A DNA stretch of 64,000 nt. It comes from Tetramitus jugosus. Lineage: Eukaryota; Heterolobosea; Eutetramitea; Acrasida; Vahlkampfiidae. The stretch spans positions 372,001 to 436,000 of the forward strand of contig OW569360.1 of the NCBI GenBank assembly GCA_937625935.1, read 5' to 3'. Made by a program: the position numbers and the translations under genes. Below are positions 27,040-38,707 of this stretch, piece after piece (positions within the stretch are counted from its first letter, which is position 1; each line of letters starts with the position of its first letter). The notes beneath the pieces were generated by a model. It searched no databases. It worked only from the letters and a program-made list of their open reading frames with translations, and had not been told where the DNA came from.

Positions 27040-29244
27040 TTATTGAACATCGACTCCCAATAGCCTCAATTTCTTGGCCTGGAGCGCTTTTGCTTCTTCG
27101 AGCTTGTCCAGCTGTTGCCGCACAACAGCCACATGTCTCAGCCGCTGCATCTTTTCCTTCCTCAGTGCTCTTCTGTATTGCACCCAGACATGCAAGGACT
27201 GCTCTGGAGGCAGTTCTGTAGCATCATACTTTTGGTAGTTCACTGTGGCATTGAATGCTCTGATAATGATGTTTCTAATGATGGATTCATACTGCAACAT
27301 GCAATGAACACCTACGACTTCCACAATCCGTTTGACTGTTTTCGGATCGGAATACACGCCAACTAGGTAGTGATTACTGGAATATTTACAATGAGGAGCC
27401 TCAACTCTCAAGCTCATCTGTTGTTGTAAGTAGTAGACGATGGAGTCAACATCATTCAATACTTCCTTTGAGTCTAATCGTCTCTTCTGAGAGCTTGATG
27501 AAGAATTTCGTTTGACTTCATCCTCATCAAGTGATGTCGGTCTCAGTGCCAACTCCAACGCATAGAATATAATAGATCTGATTAACCTTAGAATCTTCGT
27601 GCAATTCTTACCATAGGCAATGCTCATCGAATTTCGTTGGGACTTTTCATTCTCTGATCTTGGTATCAGTACTTTGCATAACAGTATACGGGTGATAATG
27701 AAGTGACCTAACATTATCCTAGTTCTTTGTTTTGACATATGTACAGTAGCTCCATTGTTGTCAAATTCCAATAGAGCTAACTCTGACGGTAGCAAATAGT
27801 CGGCAGGATAACAAATATAATCATGGATCAATACACAACAGAACTGAATGGTCGGAACTATCTTTGAGTTAAACTTTTTCGGTCGATGGCTCCCATTCTT
27901 CTTAATCATGAGGTTCGTTTTTGTAAACATGGAACTTACACCATCAAGAAGAGCTTTCACTTTAGCACAGACCCGAAAAACTTGTTTCTGATACTTTGCA
28001 GGCATCGAATCCGGTGTGATGTTCTTTGATCTAGAGAAAATGTTTGCTAGTAGTCCAAGCCCAGCATTATTGTCAGTAAACAAGAAATGGTCAATGTTCT
28101 TTCCCTGCTCGTTGATAATACTCGTAATGGGAATGTGAATATATTGTAACATATTGTCAAAGCAATTGACACTAGCATGAGAGATGAAATCTTGCATCTT
28201 CCCAATTGTTTCTTGAATTCTGTATTGCTTTGCATTATGAATTTGTCGAATCATCCGCAAGAATCGAACAATATGATACACTGTTCTCATCTTTCTTACG
28301 AAAACAGGCAATCTTTTTGCTTGTTGCATTCCCAGTAGTTCCATTGAAAATGATCTTTGGACAGGCTCCCAACGGGGAGTCTGATTGAGTTCTGCAATAT
28401 CCATCTTTGCCTTCTCCACTAATCTGTTCAGTTCTAAGTCCTCCTGGAGAGCGGAATTTGAAGGACTAACAACATTGGATTGACTTTCAATAGGTATAAA
28501 GTAGCTCTCTTTCGTTTTCTTCTTCTTCTTCTTCCAAGTTCCTCCATCATAATCATCGAATGACTCGTCAGGGGAATCCTCATCCATCATGTTCGGAATT
28601 TCAATATTATATTGTTCTCGCTTGGGTAACTCTTCGTCACTCTCGTAATCGTCATCCCATTCATTACCAAGGTCATCCTTGTCTTTCTTACTCCTCTTCT
28701 TTCTTCTTTTTTTATCCTTCTTCCTCTTCCTATCTTCATTCCACTCTTCGTCATTTCTAACTGCATTTGTTTTCTGCTGTACTGCGAATTGTTTCATCAT
28801 AGAGGTAAACAATTGCTGCATTTGTTCAATAACTTGTTGATCATTCGATGATGATCGAGCTGAATGGGTTCGCGGTGGAAACTGTAGAGTGTCATGCATC
28901 GTTTTAAGAGTCGAAACCTGAGCCATCTCATCATGCATGTCCAACTGATGCTGTAAGTTGTGTATATGTTCAGAGAACAATCTATTCCATCAAACAACAA
29001 TAACATGAAACGTAAAAAATTTGTGAACTTCAAAGTATTAAACAACATGGACACTGTACCTTTTTTGTTGTACAGATGATTGTAGCTTTTCAACTTGAGA
29101 AGCGAGCTGCTTGGAGAGCTCTTGGAGAAGTAGTACTTGATTCGGAGCTATTTCTTGTTCAAACAACTGAGGATTGGGAGTGTAGAGCCTCATGGGAGAT
29201 ACTGTCTCATGATGACCATAGGTTGAACCCCTTCGATCTATCAT
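27040..29244 (-). CDS. unknown protein with coiled-coil ends (1 intron)
   Basis: Exons (minus strand) 29244-29060 and 28981-27040; the 78-bp intron has a GTACAG donor and AATAG acceptor, and the join reads QQKRLFSEH in frame. About 708 residues. Residues 25-90 form a coiled coil (LLLQELSKQLASQVEKLQSS). Next come a Lys-rich run (RKRKKDKKRRKKRSKK) and acidic linkers, then an about 380-residue helical region with many Ile/Leu/Phe (VRFLRMIRQIHN, TRIMLGHFIITRILLCK), ending in another helix KLEEAKALQAKKLRLLG. No family recognised. Length and helicity would suit a flagellar or centrosomal scaffold, but that is a guess. Confidence 0.65.
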
Positions 29245-29386
29245 CTTCTGAGTATGGTTTGGAGAACTTCTTCAGTGAGGGCGTTGAGTCGGAATAAAAG
29301 AATTGTAGCGTGCTTCAGAACCGATATCGTACTTTTACGCAACTGTGGTTAGCCAAGATGAAAACTGTAACAATTGATGTGACTAT

Positions 29387-30946
29387 TTATTGCTTGTCAA
29401 CAATTTCAAACTTGAAGCCTTCCATGTATGATTCATTCTTTGCCTTAGGGTCAAAGTTTTGTAGTTTCTCAACATACTTTCTCATGCTCTCCATTTCCAT
29501 TGGACCTCCGAGAGACAAATCTATTCCTTGATCCTCGGTCCAAGTCAATGGCTTGTTCATCTTTAATTCAAAGTCATGATTTATCTGGTCGCCAGTCTTC
29601 CAAATCTTTGGATCAACATATGCCTCATAATCACCAATCTTGCTATTCTTTGTGCTAAAGTTGTTGAGGAATCTGAGTGCTCTATGGGTGTCAGAGTTTC
29701 TGTCGCGCAACAATCTGTGAATCAATCTGTACTCCATTGTGCAACATTCAGTGAATGAACGTCCACTGACATTCTTGAGCATGGCAAAGACACCACCAGC
29801 CACTTCCAAACTTCCACTGTTCAGTGTGTCGACCATGTGTTGACACCATTCACGCTTGCTGGAGGAGTTGGAGAATGAATTGGCCTCGTTCTTCAACTTT
29901 TGGATCAAGTCATTCAATGTCATGTGATCCATTGATTGATCGTTTGGATCAGTCAATGGGCCAAAGTACTCCTTAATATCCTCCAATGGCAAACTCAAAA
30001 TGTTGTTTGTCATGAATCCGAAACCACTCTTGACACCAGTACCAGCAGGATCAATCTTTGCCAACTGGTTGGACAGTGTTGGTGTGCAGACAAACTTTAA
30101 CATATCGTCCAAAGTTTTCAATGATGCAGTCTGTGATGCATAATCCAGGAGCATTTGATCAAAAGTGCCCTCGTTGGCCTCTCCTTGACCAATACCCAAT
30201 GCACTCAATTGAGCGCCCTTGATCACAGTGCTCTTGCTAGCACTAAAGAGAGCCATGTACATGGCAACACCAGGGTACTTGGCATCCAATTGACCCAACA
30301 ACCATGTAGAGCCCAAATCAGGAACCATACCGTACTGCAGTTGAGGCACGTGGAAGCTTGCACCAGGTCCCAACAATGCACTTGGCAAAGGAATCAGAGA
30401 ATGACCATTCCACAATGGTGTCACTCTCTTGCTATGAATCAAAGTAGTTGCCAAACTGTACAAATCCTTCAAGTACACAACAGCGTGCTGCAAAGCAAGA
30501 TCAATGGATGGACTCTTGGCCTGTTCTTCATTCAAGTACTCACCATAAAATATATCATAAATGGATGGCAAATCCGTTCCACCAATCATGTGAGTAGAAC
30601 CAGTGGCGCGCAGAGCAACCATCTTGTTAATTGGATTCACAATGCCCTTGATGAGTTCCTTGTGCAGTTCCTTTGTAATCTTTGGTGTCAATCGATTGAG
30701 ATTTCTTGGATTGTTCAATGTGATTTGTTTGACATCTCTCTTCTTGAACACGTATAGTGTGTTGGTGGGATTGATTGGTTCACCAATGCTGGATGCGGCA
30801 CTTGATCTGTGAAGTGTTTGACCAGTGGCATTGTTGATAATGTGGGGCATGGTGTATGCGGTGCGCCTTGTTGAATTGTTGGTGAGAATGAGCCTTGATG
30901 CTGCTGCTCTTCTCGTTGTTGTTATGTTGGCTGTTGCACTTCTCAT
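29387..30946 (-). CDS. enoyl-CoA hydratase-fold mitochondrial protein, HIBCH/mS47-like
   Basis: 519 residues. The N-terminus (MRSATANITTTRRAAASRLI) is a mitochondrial presequence. The crotonase fold is visible in QITLNNPRNLNRLTP, VALRATGSTHMIGGTDL and the block LLGPGASFHVPQLQYGMVPDLGSTWLLG, equivalent to the HIBCH segment that in active hydrolases reads PETGIGLFPDVG. Here the catalytic Glu of that block is Gln (PQL), and the preceding Gly-Gly-Gly is altered, so activity is doubtful. HIBCH homologues without activity occur as mitochondrial ribosomal protein mS47, which is an attractive alternative. Long C-terminal helical part typical of the ECH_2 group. Confidence 0.7.
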   Translation of the reverse strand: MRSATANITTTRRAAASRLILTNNSTRRTAYTMPHIINNATGQTLHRSSAASSIGEPINPTNTLYVFKKRDVKQITLNNPRNLNRLTPKITKELHKELIKGIVNPINKMVALRATGSTHMIGGTDLPSIYDIFYGEYLNEEQAKSPSIDLALQHAVVYLKDLYSLATTLIHSKRVTPLWNGHSLIPLPSALLGPGASFHVPQLQYGMVPDLGSTWLLGQLDAKYPGVAMYMALFSASKSTVIKGAQLSALGIGQGEANEGTFDQMLLDYASQTASLKTLDDMLKFVCTPTLSNQLAKIDPAGTGVKSGFGFMTNNILSLPLEDIKEYFGPLTDPNDQSMDHMTLNDLIQKLKNEANSFSNSSSKREWCQHMVDTLNSGSLEVAGGVFAMLKNVSGRSFTECCTMEYRLIHRLLRDRNSDTHRALRFLNNFSTKNSKIGDYEAYVDPKIWKTGDQINHDFELKMNKPLTWTEDQGIDLSLGGPMEMESMRKYVEKLQNFDPKAKNESYMEGFKFEIVDKQ

Positions 30947-31207
30947 TCTTAAATATCGCGATTGATTATTTCCTAAGCTCTATGTTTTTGTGGGCGCTGT
31001 CCAACACTTTGGTCCAAAGAAATGAGATGATTTGCGTTTATTCAACAACACACAGTTTTTTTTTGCGTGAAAAATGATATTATCCCCGGTTTATTCCGAT
31101 GACGGAGACAAATTGTTGTTGTAATCGATGAACTGATTTATCCGGTTCTTCTCTGTGGTTGATGTTCGAGGTCTCGTGGAACTGCCCAGAGTCAATTGTT
31201 TTGGAAT

Positions 31208-32128
31208 ATGGACAATTCGCATGTGCCAATTGATCAACAAAACAAAACCAGAACAAATATGAGCAACATCAGTATTAGACAATTTGACCACCAAAATCAT
31301 TGTAACGTTTTCCTATTGAGTAACGTCTTCACCGCAGAAGAGTGCAAGCGATTGATTGAGAAAAGTGAAAGTGTAGGATTCAAGGGTGTTCCACCAACGG
31401 GAGGAAAGCAACTATCTTGGTCCGGTATTGATGCCTCTGAAGTTAGAATCAATGAGCGTGTAGCATACGACGATGCTGAACTGAGTCAGACTATTTGGAA
31501 GCGCATTCAGGCATTTGTTCCAACTGATTTGAACTTTAGGGCTAATATTCCAGATATGACAGGTGATTATATCGATTCAAAGACTAAAGGAAGAGAATGG
31601 AAAGCAAAAGGAGTGAATGATAGAATGAGATTTGTAAAGTATGGAAGGAAGGATCAATTCTTGAGGCACATGGATGGTACTTACATGAGAGATGTCATTA
31701 CGACGAGCACGGCAAATAATGGCAATAACAACAAGACTAAGGTTGAGGAAGGAAACTTGATTGCCCTTAGGGAACAATCATTCCTATCCATTATTCTCTA
31801 CCTGAATGATGATTTTGAAGGAGGAAATACTGTCTTTTATGACAACAATTCAAAGAAGGAAATCTTCTCTGTCCAACCAAAGACTGGATCAGTTTTGTTG
31901 ATGCTACATGAAAATTTGCACGAAGGAGCACAAGTCTCACGAGGAACAAAATACATTCTCAGAACAGATGTGCTGTATCGGAAGCAAGTGACAAATGTGG
32001 ATGCAACGCTAAGCAAAGCAGGCCAGAATGCAAAGAAATTGGAGAAGCATTGGAAACAAGGAGCAAAGGAGATTGCTTTTGACTGGCAGAAAGTGTATCA
32101 TCCGTCATGCAAATTGTATACCGATTAA
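31208..32128 (+). CDS. 2-oxoglutarate/Fe(II) dioxygenase, prolyl-4-hydroxylase-like
   Basis: 306 residues from the ATG at 31208; the Met at 31259 is an alternative. The iron ligands are His154 and Asp156 (RHMDGTY) and His238 (LHEGAQVSRGTKYILRTD), with Lys248 or Arg252 as 2OG anchor. SFLSIILYLNDDFEGGNTVFY and VQPKTGSVLLM are the usual core strands. No signal peptide, so cytosolic, unlike collagen P4H. An Asn-rich loop sits between the iron motifs. Substrate unknown; the family includes enzymes acting on Skp1, ribosomal proteins and free amino acids. Tail end converges with the acyltransferase gene. Confidence 0.85.
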   Translation: MDNSHVPIDQQNKTRTNMSNISIRQFDHQNHCNVFLLSNVFTAEECKRLIEKSESVGFKGVPPTGGKQLSWSGIDASEVRINERVAYDDAELSQTIWKRIQAFVPTDLNFRANIPDMTGDYIDSKTKGREWKAKGVNDRMRFVKYGRKDQFLRHMDGTYMRDVITTSTANNGNNNKTKVEEGNLIALREQSFLSIILYLNDDFEGGNTVFYDNNSKKEIFSVQPKTGSVLLMLHENLHEGAQVSRGTKYILRTDVLYRKQVTNVDATLSKAGQNAKKLEKHWKQGAKEIAFDWQKVYHPSCKLYTD

Positions 32129-32145
32129 ATTCACCTTTTATTAAG

Positions 32146-33717
32146 TCATTCTGCTTCTTTGCTTTCGTTCATCGAGCAGTTTTGTCTGAGGACATCTCCA
32201 ATCGTAGCATTCCTTGGTATTGTATGGATGTTCTCAATCATGCTCACAAAGTGTTGGAACACCTGCGAGGCATATTCTTCGTTCACAATCGCCCTGTCGA
32301 ATGTCCACGAGTAACTCGCTCGGGTTGTGAGTCTGTTCACGTTTAATGAGAAGCCCCATCCATTTGGTCTGTTACCAAACAATGTATTGATCGATGTAAC
32401 ATCAAATGTATCAAATGTCAAGTTCAAATCTCCTCCTCGATCACACATAATTAGATCTCCGTATCTACCCTTGTTTTCTCTCAAGTGCTCCACGAACTGA
32501 ACACTATCATGTCCCATTGTTCTCTGAATTGCGGTCCAATACATTGGTTCCTCCTCTGCCAATGCTTGCTCTAATTCGTTTTGAATACATTGGCAGTAAT
32601 CCCAGAATTTCACATTTGATGTTGTACTCTGATCGAATCGAATAACTCCACTCACTAACCCAAGATGATCCGCACTCAGCCGAGGTTTCACGAAGTCTCT
32701 AATGTTAATCATGTAATCCAATGAGGAACTGAGCTCATGACCAGAAAAATCCTCGCTCATTTGATACTTAGCCAATGTAAGCCAAGCACAAGCAATCGTA
32801 ACTGGCATAGCAGAAAGGAAACATTCAGAATACAACTTTTCCTTCAGCAAATTGTAATTTGAAGGATCACCCACCGCGACCAATGGTTTACAGTGATTGT
32901 GCACGGTCACATCACCCAGTGATGACGACGCATTGTCAATTAATTGAATTCTTGGTGAATACTGCAGGAATTTGTCTAGAGCTTCAACTGAGGAATCCTT
33001 GACAAATTTCTCGTCCATTTTCTTGTTGCTCATGAAGTGAAGTTGTTCGGCGTCTGGTAGCATGGGCAATGGCTCCACCGATTGTATCGAATTGCTGAGT
33101 AACTTCTCATAGTACTGGAGAATTTCTTTGATGACTTGGTCCATGCTAATGAGATCCGATATGGCATGAGGCATGGAAACAAACATGTAGTACTCACCAG
33201 GTGTGTTCCACTGCAACAGTGTCAATCTCCACAATGGATGACCCAAATTGACTTCGAAATCAACGTTCAATTCCTTTTCAGCCATCCACAACCAAGCATT
33301 CTCATTAGAGTATGATTTCATGTAAACATCATTCTTGTTCTTTTCCAGCTTGGTCATCAAGTGGTCGTGAGGCATGAACTGAGGAGTAATGTAGCAACGG
33401 TCTGCGTCTTGAATCTCAATGAAGCAATTCCTGCGGATCTTGTGATGATCTAAGTGACACTTGAGAATGGGATGTCTGTCGGAAACAAAGTCACATGCCT
33501 TCTTTAACAAATCCATGTCCATCTCCTTTTGTTCTTTCAAAGTGAAGTGAACGATCGATACCAGAGTGAACCTGTTGTGAGAGAACCAGTTTTCTAGGAA
33601 TCCAACTGGTCTGTTTGTAGTGGCAGTCTTGATGAGAATGTCATCGGGACTCTTTTGAATGAATTCGTGCTGTCCAAGAGAGAGGTTGGCTTGCGTTGTC
33701 TCAATCTTCTCTACCAT
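32146..33717 (-). CDS. condensation-domain type acyltransferase
   Basis: 523 residues of the chloramphenicol-acetyltransferase-like fold (PapA/alcohol O-acetyltransferase group). The catalytic motif reads PHAISD (His184, Asp188) in place of the usual HHxxxD; the first His is Pro, the second and the Asp are kept. LKKACDFVSDRHPILKCHLD and the end region VNEEYASQVFQHFVSMIE fit the two-lobed architecture, with the DFGWG-like latch region replaced by NGWGFSLNVN. No carrier protein or adenylation domain is nearby, so it is a free acyltransferase acting on a small alcohol, amine or CoA donor. Convergent with the dioxygenase gene, 17 bp apart. Confidence 0.75.
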   Translation of the reverse strand: MVEKIETTQANLSLGQHEFIQKSPDDILIKTATTNRPVGFLENWFSHNRFTLVSIVHFTLKEQKEMDMDLLKKACDFVSDRHPILKCHLDHHKIRRNCFIEIQDADRCYITPQFMPHDHLMTKLEKNKNDVYMKSYSNENAWLWMAEKELNVDFEVNLGHPLWRLTLLQWNTPGEYYMFVSMPHAISDLISMDQVIKEILQYYEKLLSNSIQSVEPLPMLPDAEQLHFMSNKKMDEKFVKDSSVEALDKFLQYSPRIQLIDNASSSLGDVTVHNHCKPLVAVGDPSNYNLLKEKLYSECFLSAMPVTIACAWLTLAKYQMSEDFSGHELSSSLDYMINIRDFVKPRLSADHLGLVSGVIRFDQSTTSNVKFWDYCQCIQNELEQALAEEEPMYWTAIQRTMGHDSVQFVEHLRENKGRYGDLIMCDRGGDLNLTFDTFDVTSINTLFGNRPNGWGFSLNVNRLTTRASYSWTFDRAIVNEEYASQVFQHFVSMIENIHTIPRNATIGDVLRQNCSMNESKEAE

Positions 33718-34208
33718 GATTACTTCTAAAGTAGTAGTTTGTGCTTTGTGCTTTGTTTATGAGGTAAAACTATGATCCTGGAACAACAGATCTTCTTTTG
33801 TTGCGTGGTCACCCTCAAATAGAACATTGTATTCCAAAAAAACAACCCTAGTTTTTACAATCCTTCGACCGGTAAAACTTTAATTTTCCGCTGCCACTTC
33901 CCATTGTGTTCACTTCAAGTCCATCTTCCGAAGTTGAACACTACTGATGCGCCCACTGGAACCTTCACTAATGTCATTCACTGCACATCAAAGTTGATGG
34001 TTGCAGCTTTCTACTTGAATGTTAATGTGTGAACGTTCACAAAAACTTGGATGATCATTCAACCACATCATCACAATGCGTCAAGTTTACAGTTCAAATG
34101 TGATCGGTACGATTCGAATGGAGGGGGGAATTTGATTCAAAAATTGTCAAACGTCACTCACTGGATGTCAACGCTCTTGACGTGTTCCCATTTCACACGT
34201 GATCGAGC

Positions 34209-34215
34209 TATAAAA
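34209..34215 (+). promoter_or_regulatory. TATA-like box upstream of actin
   Basis: TATAAAA 122 bp before the actin ATG, followed by a T/C-rich stretch and an AAACAAAC leader. The rest of the 619-bp gap 33718-34336 shows nothing I can name. Confidence 0.35.
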
Positions 34216-34336
34216 CCCAATTGTCCTGATCTTGTTGATCCCTTCTTTTCTCTCAACAAACAAACAAACAAAACAAACAAAACTCTGAGTTAACACCTCT
34301 CTCTGTAAATTTACAAAAAAACAATCATAAAATAAC

Positions 34337-35466
<1,130 letters not shown>

Positions 35467-35654
35467 ATCTTTTGTTCGACTACAACAAGAGCAAGTATTT
35501 CTTTACAACAACAGTGATAAAACAAGCTTTATTTCAAAAAACAAAACATTCATTGCTTCATTTGCGCATCCTTGAGTGCGAGCCTTAGTGAACTGTTTCC
35601 TATTCCAAAGATAATATTTTCACCTGGTATGTATCAACAGTGACCAACAATGAC

Positions 35655-35815
35655 CAACAGTCCAGCAGAATCCAACTGGCGAGATAATTAAGTTTGCCAC
35701 CAGTCAAAGAACATGCACTGCTCCGCTTTTGATCATCGATCCTACCCATCGACAATGGGAATAATGTTAGGGTTCTCTTGAGGCTTTATACTTGCCGCGC
35801 CAGCAAAAGTCAGTC
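35655..35815 (-). pseudogene. decayed fragment of the aspartic-protease gene at 42.1-42.8 kb
   Basis: Several blocks are shared on the same strand with 42315-42530 of the intact gene: GTCCAGCAGAATCCA, AGTTTG-CACCAG, TCAAAGAACATGC, ATC-TACCCAT, GACAATGGGRATAATG, GGCTTTATRCTTGCC and AGCAAAAGTCA, in the same order. Short deletions remove about 50 bp in total and destroy the frame. It corresponds to the middle of the protease, including the second DTG region. The rest of the gap 35467-36080 has no feature I can support beyond the 63-codon ORF at 35824, which is not convincing. Confidence 0.75.
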
Positions 35816-36080
35816 GAACTCATATGACCATCCACCATTGTTATTTTGGAATCGCAAGTTTACAAATTTCCAAACATATTCTTGACACAGCCATCTCAGA
35901 TGTCAGTCCGGACGAATATTTTCATCCATTTTTAGGCAGAAGTCGCTGTCAAGGAGCTTTCAATTTCAACGTAATGTTGAAGACAACTTTCAACATTGTT
36001 GGTCAACTTGCATAAACTGAAAAATCAAAAGTTTGAATTATATTCAGTTTTGAACAAATTTCATATCTCACCATACAATA

Positions 36081-37109
36081 ATGAAGCTTCATTTGTTACT
36101 ATGCATTTTCGTACAGGTACTCGTATCTATCACACTGACATACGCTGTACTACCGGACAACCTTATAGGTTTCGCTACAGGATGGGTCGATGTCAGTGCC
36201 ATAGACAAAGTTGAGATCGTCACCAGAGGGCATTGTTTCCGTCCTTATTGTGATAGGTTGAGCTTGATTAACATAACAAGTACAACAACAAGCATTAGCC
36301 TTTCGTATGACGAAGTTGTTACATACAACTGCACGCGTGAGCGAATTACCATAGAGGTAAACAATCCAGTACCGTCATCTCATGGGCAAGATTATTATGA
36401 GGGTGAAGTCACTTACAATGGTCAACCCACCGGGACATTCTGTTTTTATATGAAGAGATTAGAGTCTGATGACTACAACTTGGTGTTTGATGCATTCAAT
36501 CCATCATGTCCACAATCAGATGCCCAGCAGGGATGTTACCAAGGGGAGGATGGACTTGTAGTATCTCGAATTTTCGCACCATATGCTACATTCACACGGG
36601 ACCTTCCATCGGAATTGATGATGAAGAATGTAGAGGCTGTCATGAGTGTTATTCCTAGAAGTGAAACTGGACATTGTAGTAGCTGTATACTCAAGGTTCC
36701 GGTACTCATAAACTCTGCGAAAGACTACATCGAAATTAGTCATACAAGCATGGGTCAGGGTGATTGTCGTATTGATGCTAGGACATACAGAATGGAACAC
36801 TTCCTGCGCTCGACTCTTGACGGGTATGTGACGGGAACCACGAATTTTCAGTACGGTAGCTCATACCCAAGTCGCGGTTGTTTCTCATATTCAAAAGAAC
36901 GTATTGTATCAGAAGATGTGATGGGACTTTGTCCTTCAGATATTAGCACTGCCGAACCAACTTGTGTAATACAAGATGTTGATAACTCAGAGCTGTTTGA
37001 TAGCCGCATTTGGGTAATCGATTTACCGCGAGTCAACAACGCAGAAAACATCAGAGGAACCAGTGTTTTCATTTTCGTGTTACTGACACTATTTTACTTA
37101 TTTCAATAA
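36081..37109 (+). CDS. secreted cysteine-rich protein with GPI-type tail
   Basis: 342 residues. Residues 1-22 are a signal peptide (LLLCIFVQVLVSITLTYA). The mature part is all-beta-looking, with about a dozen Cys, N-glycosylation sequons (NIT, NCT) and a CSSC. The C-terminus has a hydrophilic stretch, then VFIFVLLTLFYLF as the last residues with nothing after, the usual GPI-attachment signal. No family recognised. It is the only intact protein-coding gene for several kb, surrounded by relics. Could be a surface receptor or adhesion protein; fast evolution of such genes would explain lack of recognition. Confidence 0.7.
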   Translation: MKLHLLLCIFVQVLVSITLTYAVLPDNLIGFATGWVDVSAIDKVEIVTRGHCFRPYCDRLSLINITSTTTSISLSYDEVVTYNCTRERITIEVNNPVPSSHGQDYYEGEVTYNGQPTGTFCFYMKRLESDDYNLVFDAFNPSCPQSDAQQGCYQGEDGLVVSRIFAPYATFTRDLPSELMMKNVEAVMSVIPRSETGHCSSCILKVPVLINSAKDYIEISHTSMGQGDCRIDARTYRMEHFLRSTLDGYVTGTTNFQYGSSYPSRGCFSYSKERIVSEDVMGLCPSDISTAEPTCVIQDVDNSELFDSRIWVIDLPRVNNAENIRGTSVFIFVLLTLFYLFQ

Positions 37110-37501
37110 CTATCTCAGCAATAAATCGGACTAACATTCATCTAGAATTGGACATAATTTGACGTGGTGTTGTTGTGTTTTTGTCTCCTACAGGTTTGAC
37201 AACTGAACGAAACATTTTTTATTTCAACATACCCAATCGCTGTGTACTCAAATTTGCCAAGAGCTTTGACAGCACTCAGGGAGGGCCTACAACCCTTGAA
37301 CATTGCTCCTCCAAAGTCATGAAAAAGTGTGCTGATTGAGAGTATTGGTGTTTGGTCAGAAGATGCAATGATTTCCCCACAGGTTTCTTATTGATTGTGC
37401 GAACAAAATCATCTGGTGAATTCAAAGACAACACCTTCGAACCTTCTTGATAAATCAGAGAGAATGGATATAGCAACATTGTTCTCTTGAATGAGATCTG
37501 A

Positions 37502-37710
37502 AACAATAACTTTCAGTTCAAAGAATTACCTTTTAAGCTTTCTACGAAATTGCATTCCACAGAAAGGAAGCGAAACAAAGACGATATTTTCTTTTACACC
37601 AAGCACACCTCCTTTGATTTCGATTATAACAATCTGGAACAGACCTTAGAACCTTTTGATATAACCAGATGGTTTTTACAATATCCCTTTGGTTACCTGC
37701 AGAGTTAATC
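37502..37710 (+). pseudogene. coding-like fragment, unidentified
   Basis: The frame from about 37508 reads KELPFKLSTKLHSTERKRNK and onward to WFLQYPFGYLQS-stop at 37710, about 62 codons, charge-rich and protein-like, without a start codon. It may be the N-terminal part of the transposase relic 170 bp downstream. The antisense frame 37276-37506 next to it is also protein-like but unassigned. Confidence 0.3.
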
Positions 37711-37881
37711 CAGTTCCCTACTTACTCTTCTGAAAGAGTTGAAGACGAACACTAGATGCTTATTATAATGACATTGTCATCCATAATCCAGTCTACTCAA
37801 CACATCATCATCTTAGATCCATCTAACAGGCCTTAAAGGGATTAGATACCTCACAAATACGAGAAGTATCATCCATTACTA

Positions 37882-38066
37882 GGAGCTATTGATTACACTC
37901 GCATTTGGAGTAGGTACGGTCAAAGCGCTATTATCGAGTCGACAAGGGCCACATACTTATTGAGCAAGTTTCAGTAGATCGCGAAGGGAAGATTATTCAT
38001 ATCAGTTCCGGATACAGGGGCAACTCTAATGACCTAGTTTTGTCTTTGCCAACTGTAATGCAGTAA
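37882..38066 (+). pseudogene. relic of a DDE transposase (IS5/Harbinger-like DDE_Tnp_4)
   Basis: Two frames joined by one shift: GAIDYTRIW from 37882 (first catalytic Asp) and, from about 37938, EQVSVDREGKIIHISSGYRG-NSND (second Asp in a GSxHD-like block), ending in a stop at 38064-38066. The pattern G-x-D...V-D-x-x-G-x-I-x-x-x-x-x-G-x-x-G-x-x-x-D is that of IS5-type/PIF-Harbinger endonucleases. The start and the Glu region are missing. Terminal inverted repeats were not found. Confidence 0.55.
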
Positions 38067-38455
38067 ATGAAGATGTATTTTCATACTGGAAAATAAAGAA
38101 TATTTTCTCAACCGACTATTTTCCCGCCTACCGATAACTTCCGACCAAACAGAAAAAATGGATCACAAGAAGAAGAAAGCGAAATCGTGTGGTCGATGAG
38201 AGACTCGAGATTGTGCGAGGAATTGTTGAAATAACGGTCGGTCGCCTTTTCAATGACAATGTGTTGGAGTATCGATGGTTTCGAGCTCAGTCACACGACA
38301 CAAACCAACAAAAATGGAAGGAAAACCTCTCTAACTATAGTTTTTCACAAACTCTCACAATCCTAGCAACACCATTCTCTTGGTCGATCAAAATTGATCT
38401 CAGCATTGCACTACTTAGTGTACGATGTACAACATCGGCAGGAGGACATCAACAT

Positions 38456-38532
38456 CCTCAGCACCATCAAACAATGTAAATCAATCGTCATCATCAAATA
38501 CTCACTATGGACACTGTTTGATGGTGCTGAGG
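38456..38532. repeat. 18-bp inverted repeat, 41-nt loop
   Basis: CCTCAGCACCATCAAACA (38456-38473) and its exact reverse complement at 38515-38532. The loop is A/T-rich. It sits in the gene-poor stretch between the transposase relic and tRNA-His, and may be the end pair of a small element or a chance palindrome; no target duplication was found. Confidence 0.7.
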
Positions 38533-38707
38533 TTGAAGTGTTGTTGTTGCGTACTGAGAATATGTCGAGAATTCTCGCGCAATAAAGGAGTTTTTTGATT
38601 ATACCAATGAACGAACAGCTCTCAAAGCTCGTTTATCTCAAGTAATCAATCAGTCTCTTGTATCAAGCATTCTCCACGCAGGACAGATTATGTTAAAAAA
38701 CAATTCG

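Noticed and set aside
37470-37540. A 32-nt GT-AG intron on the minus strand
   Set aside because: Far shorter than any other intron here and supported only by end dinucleotides.
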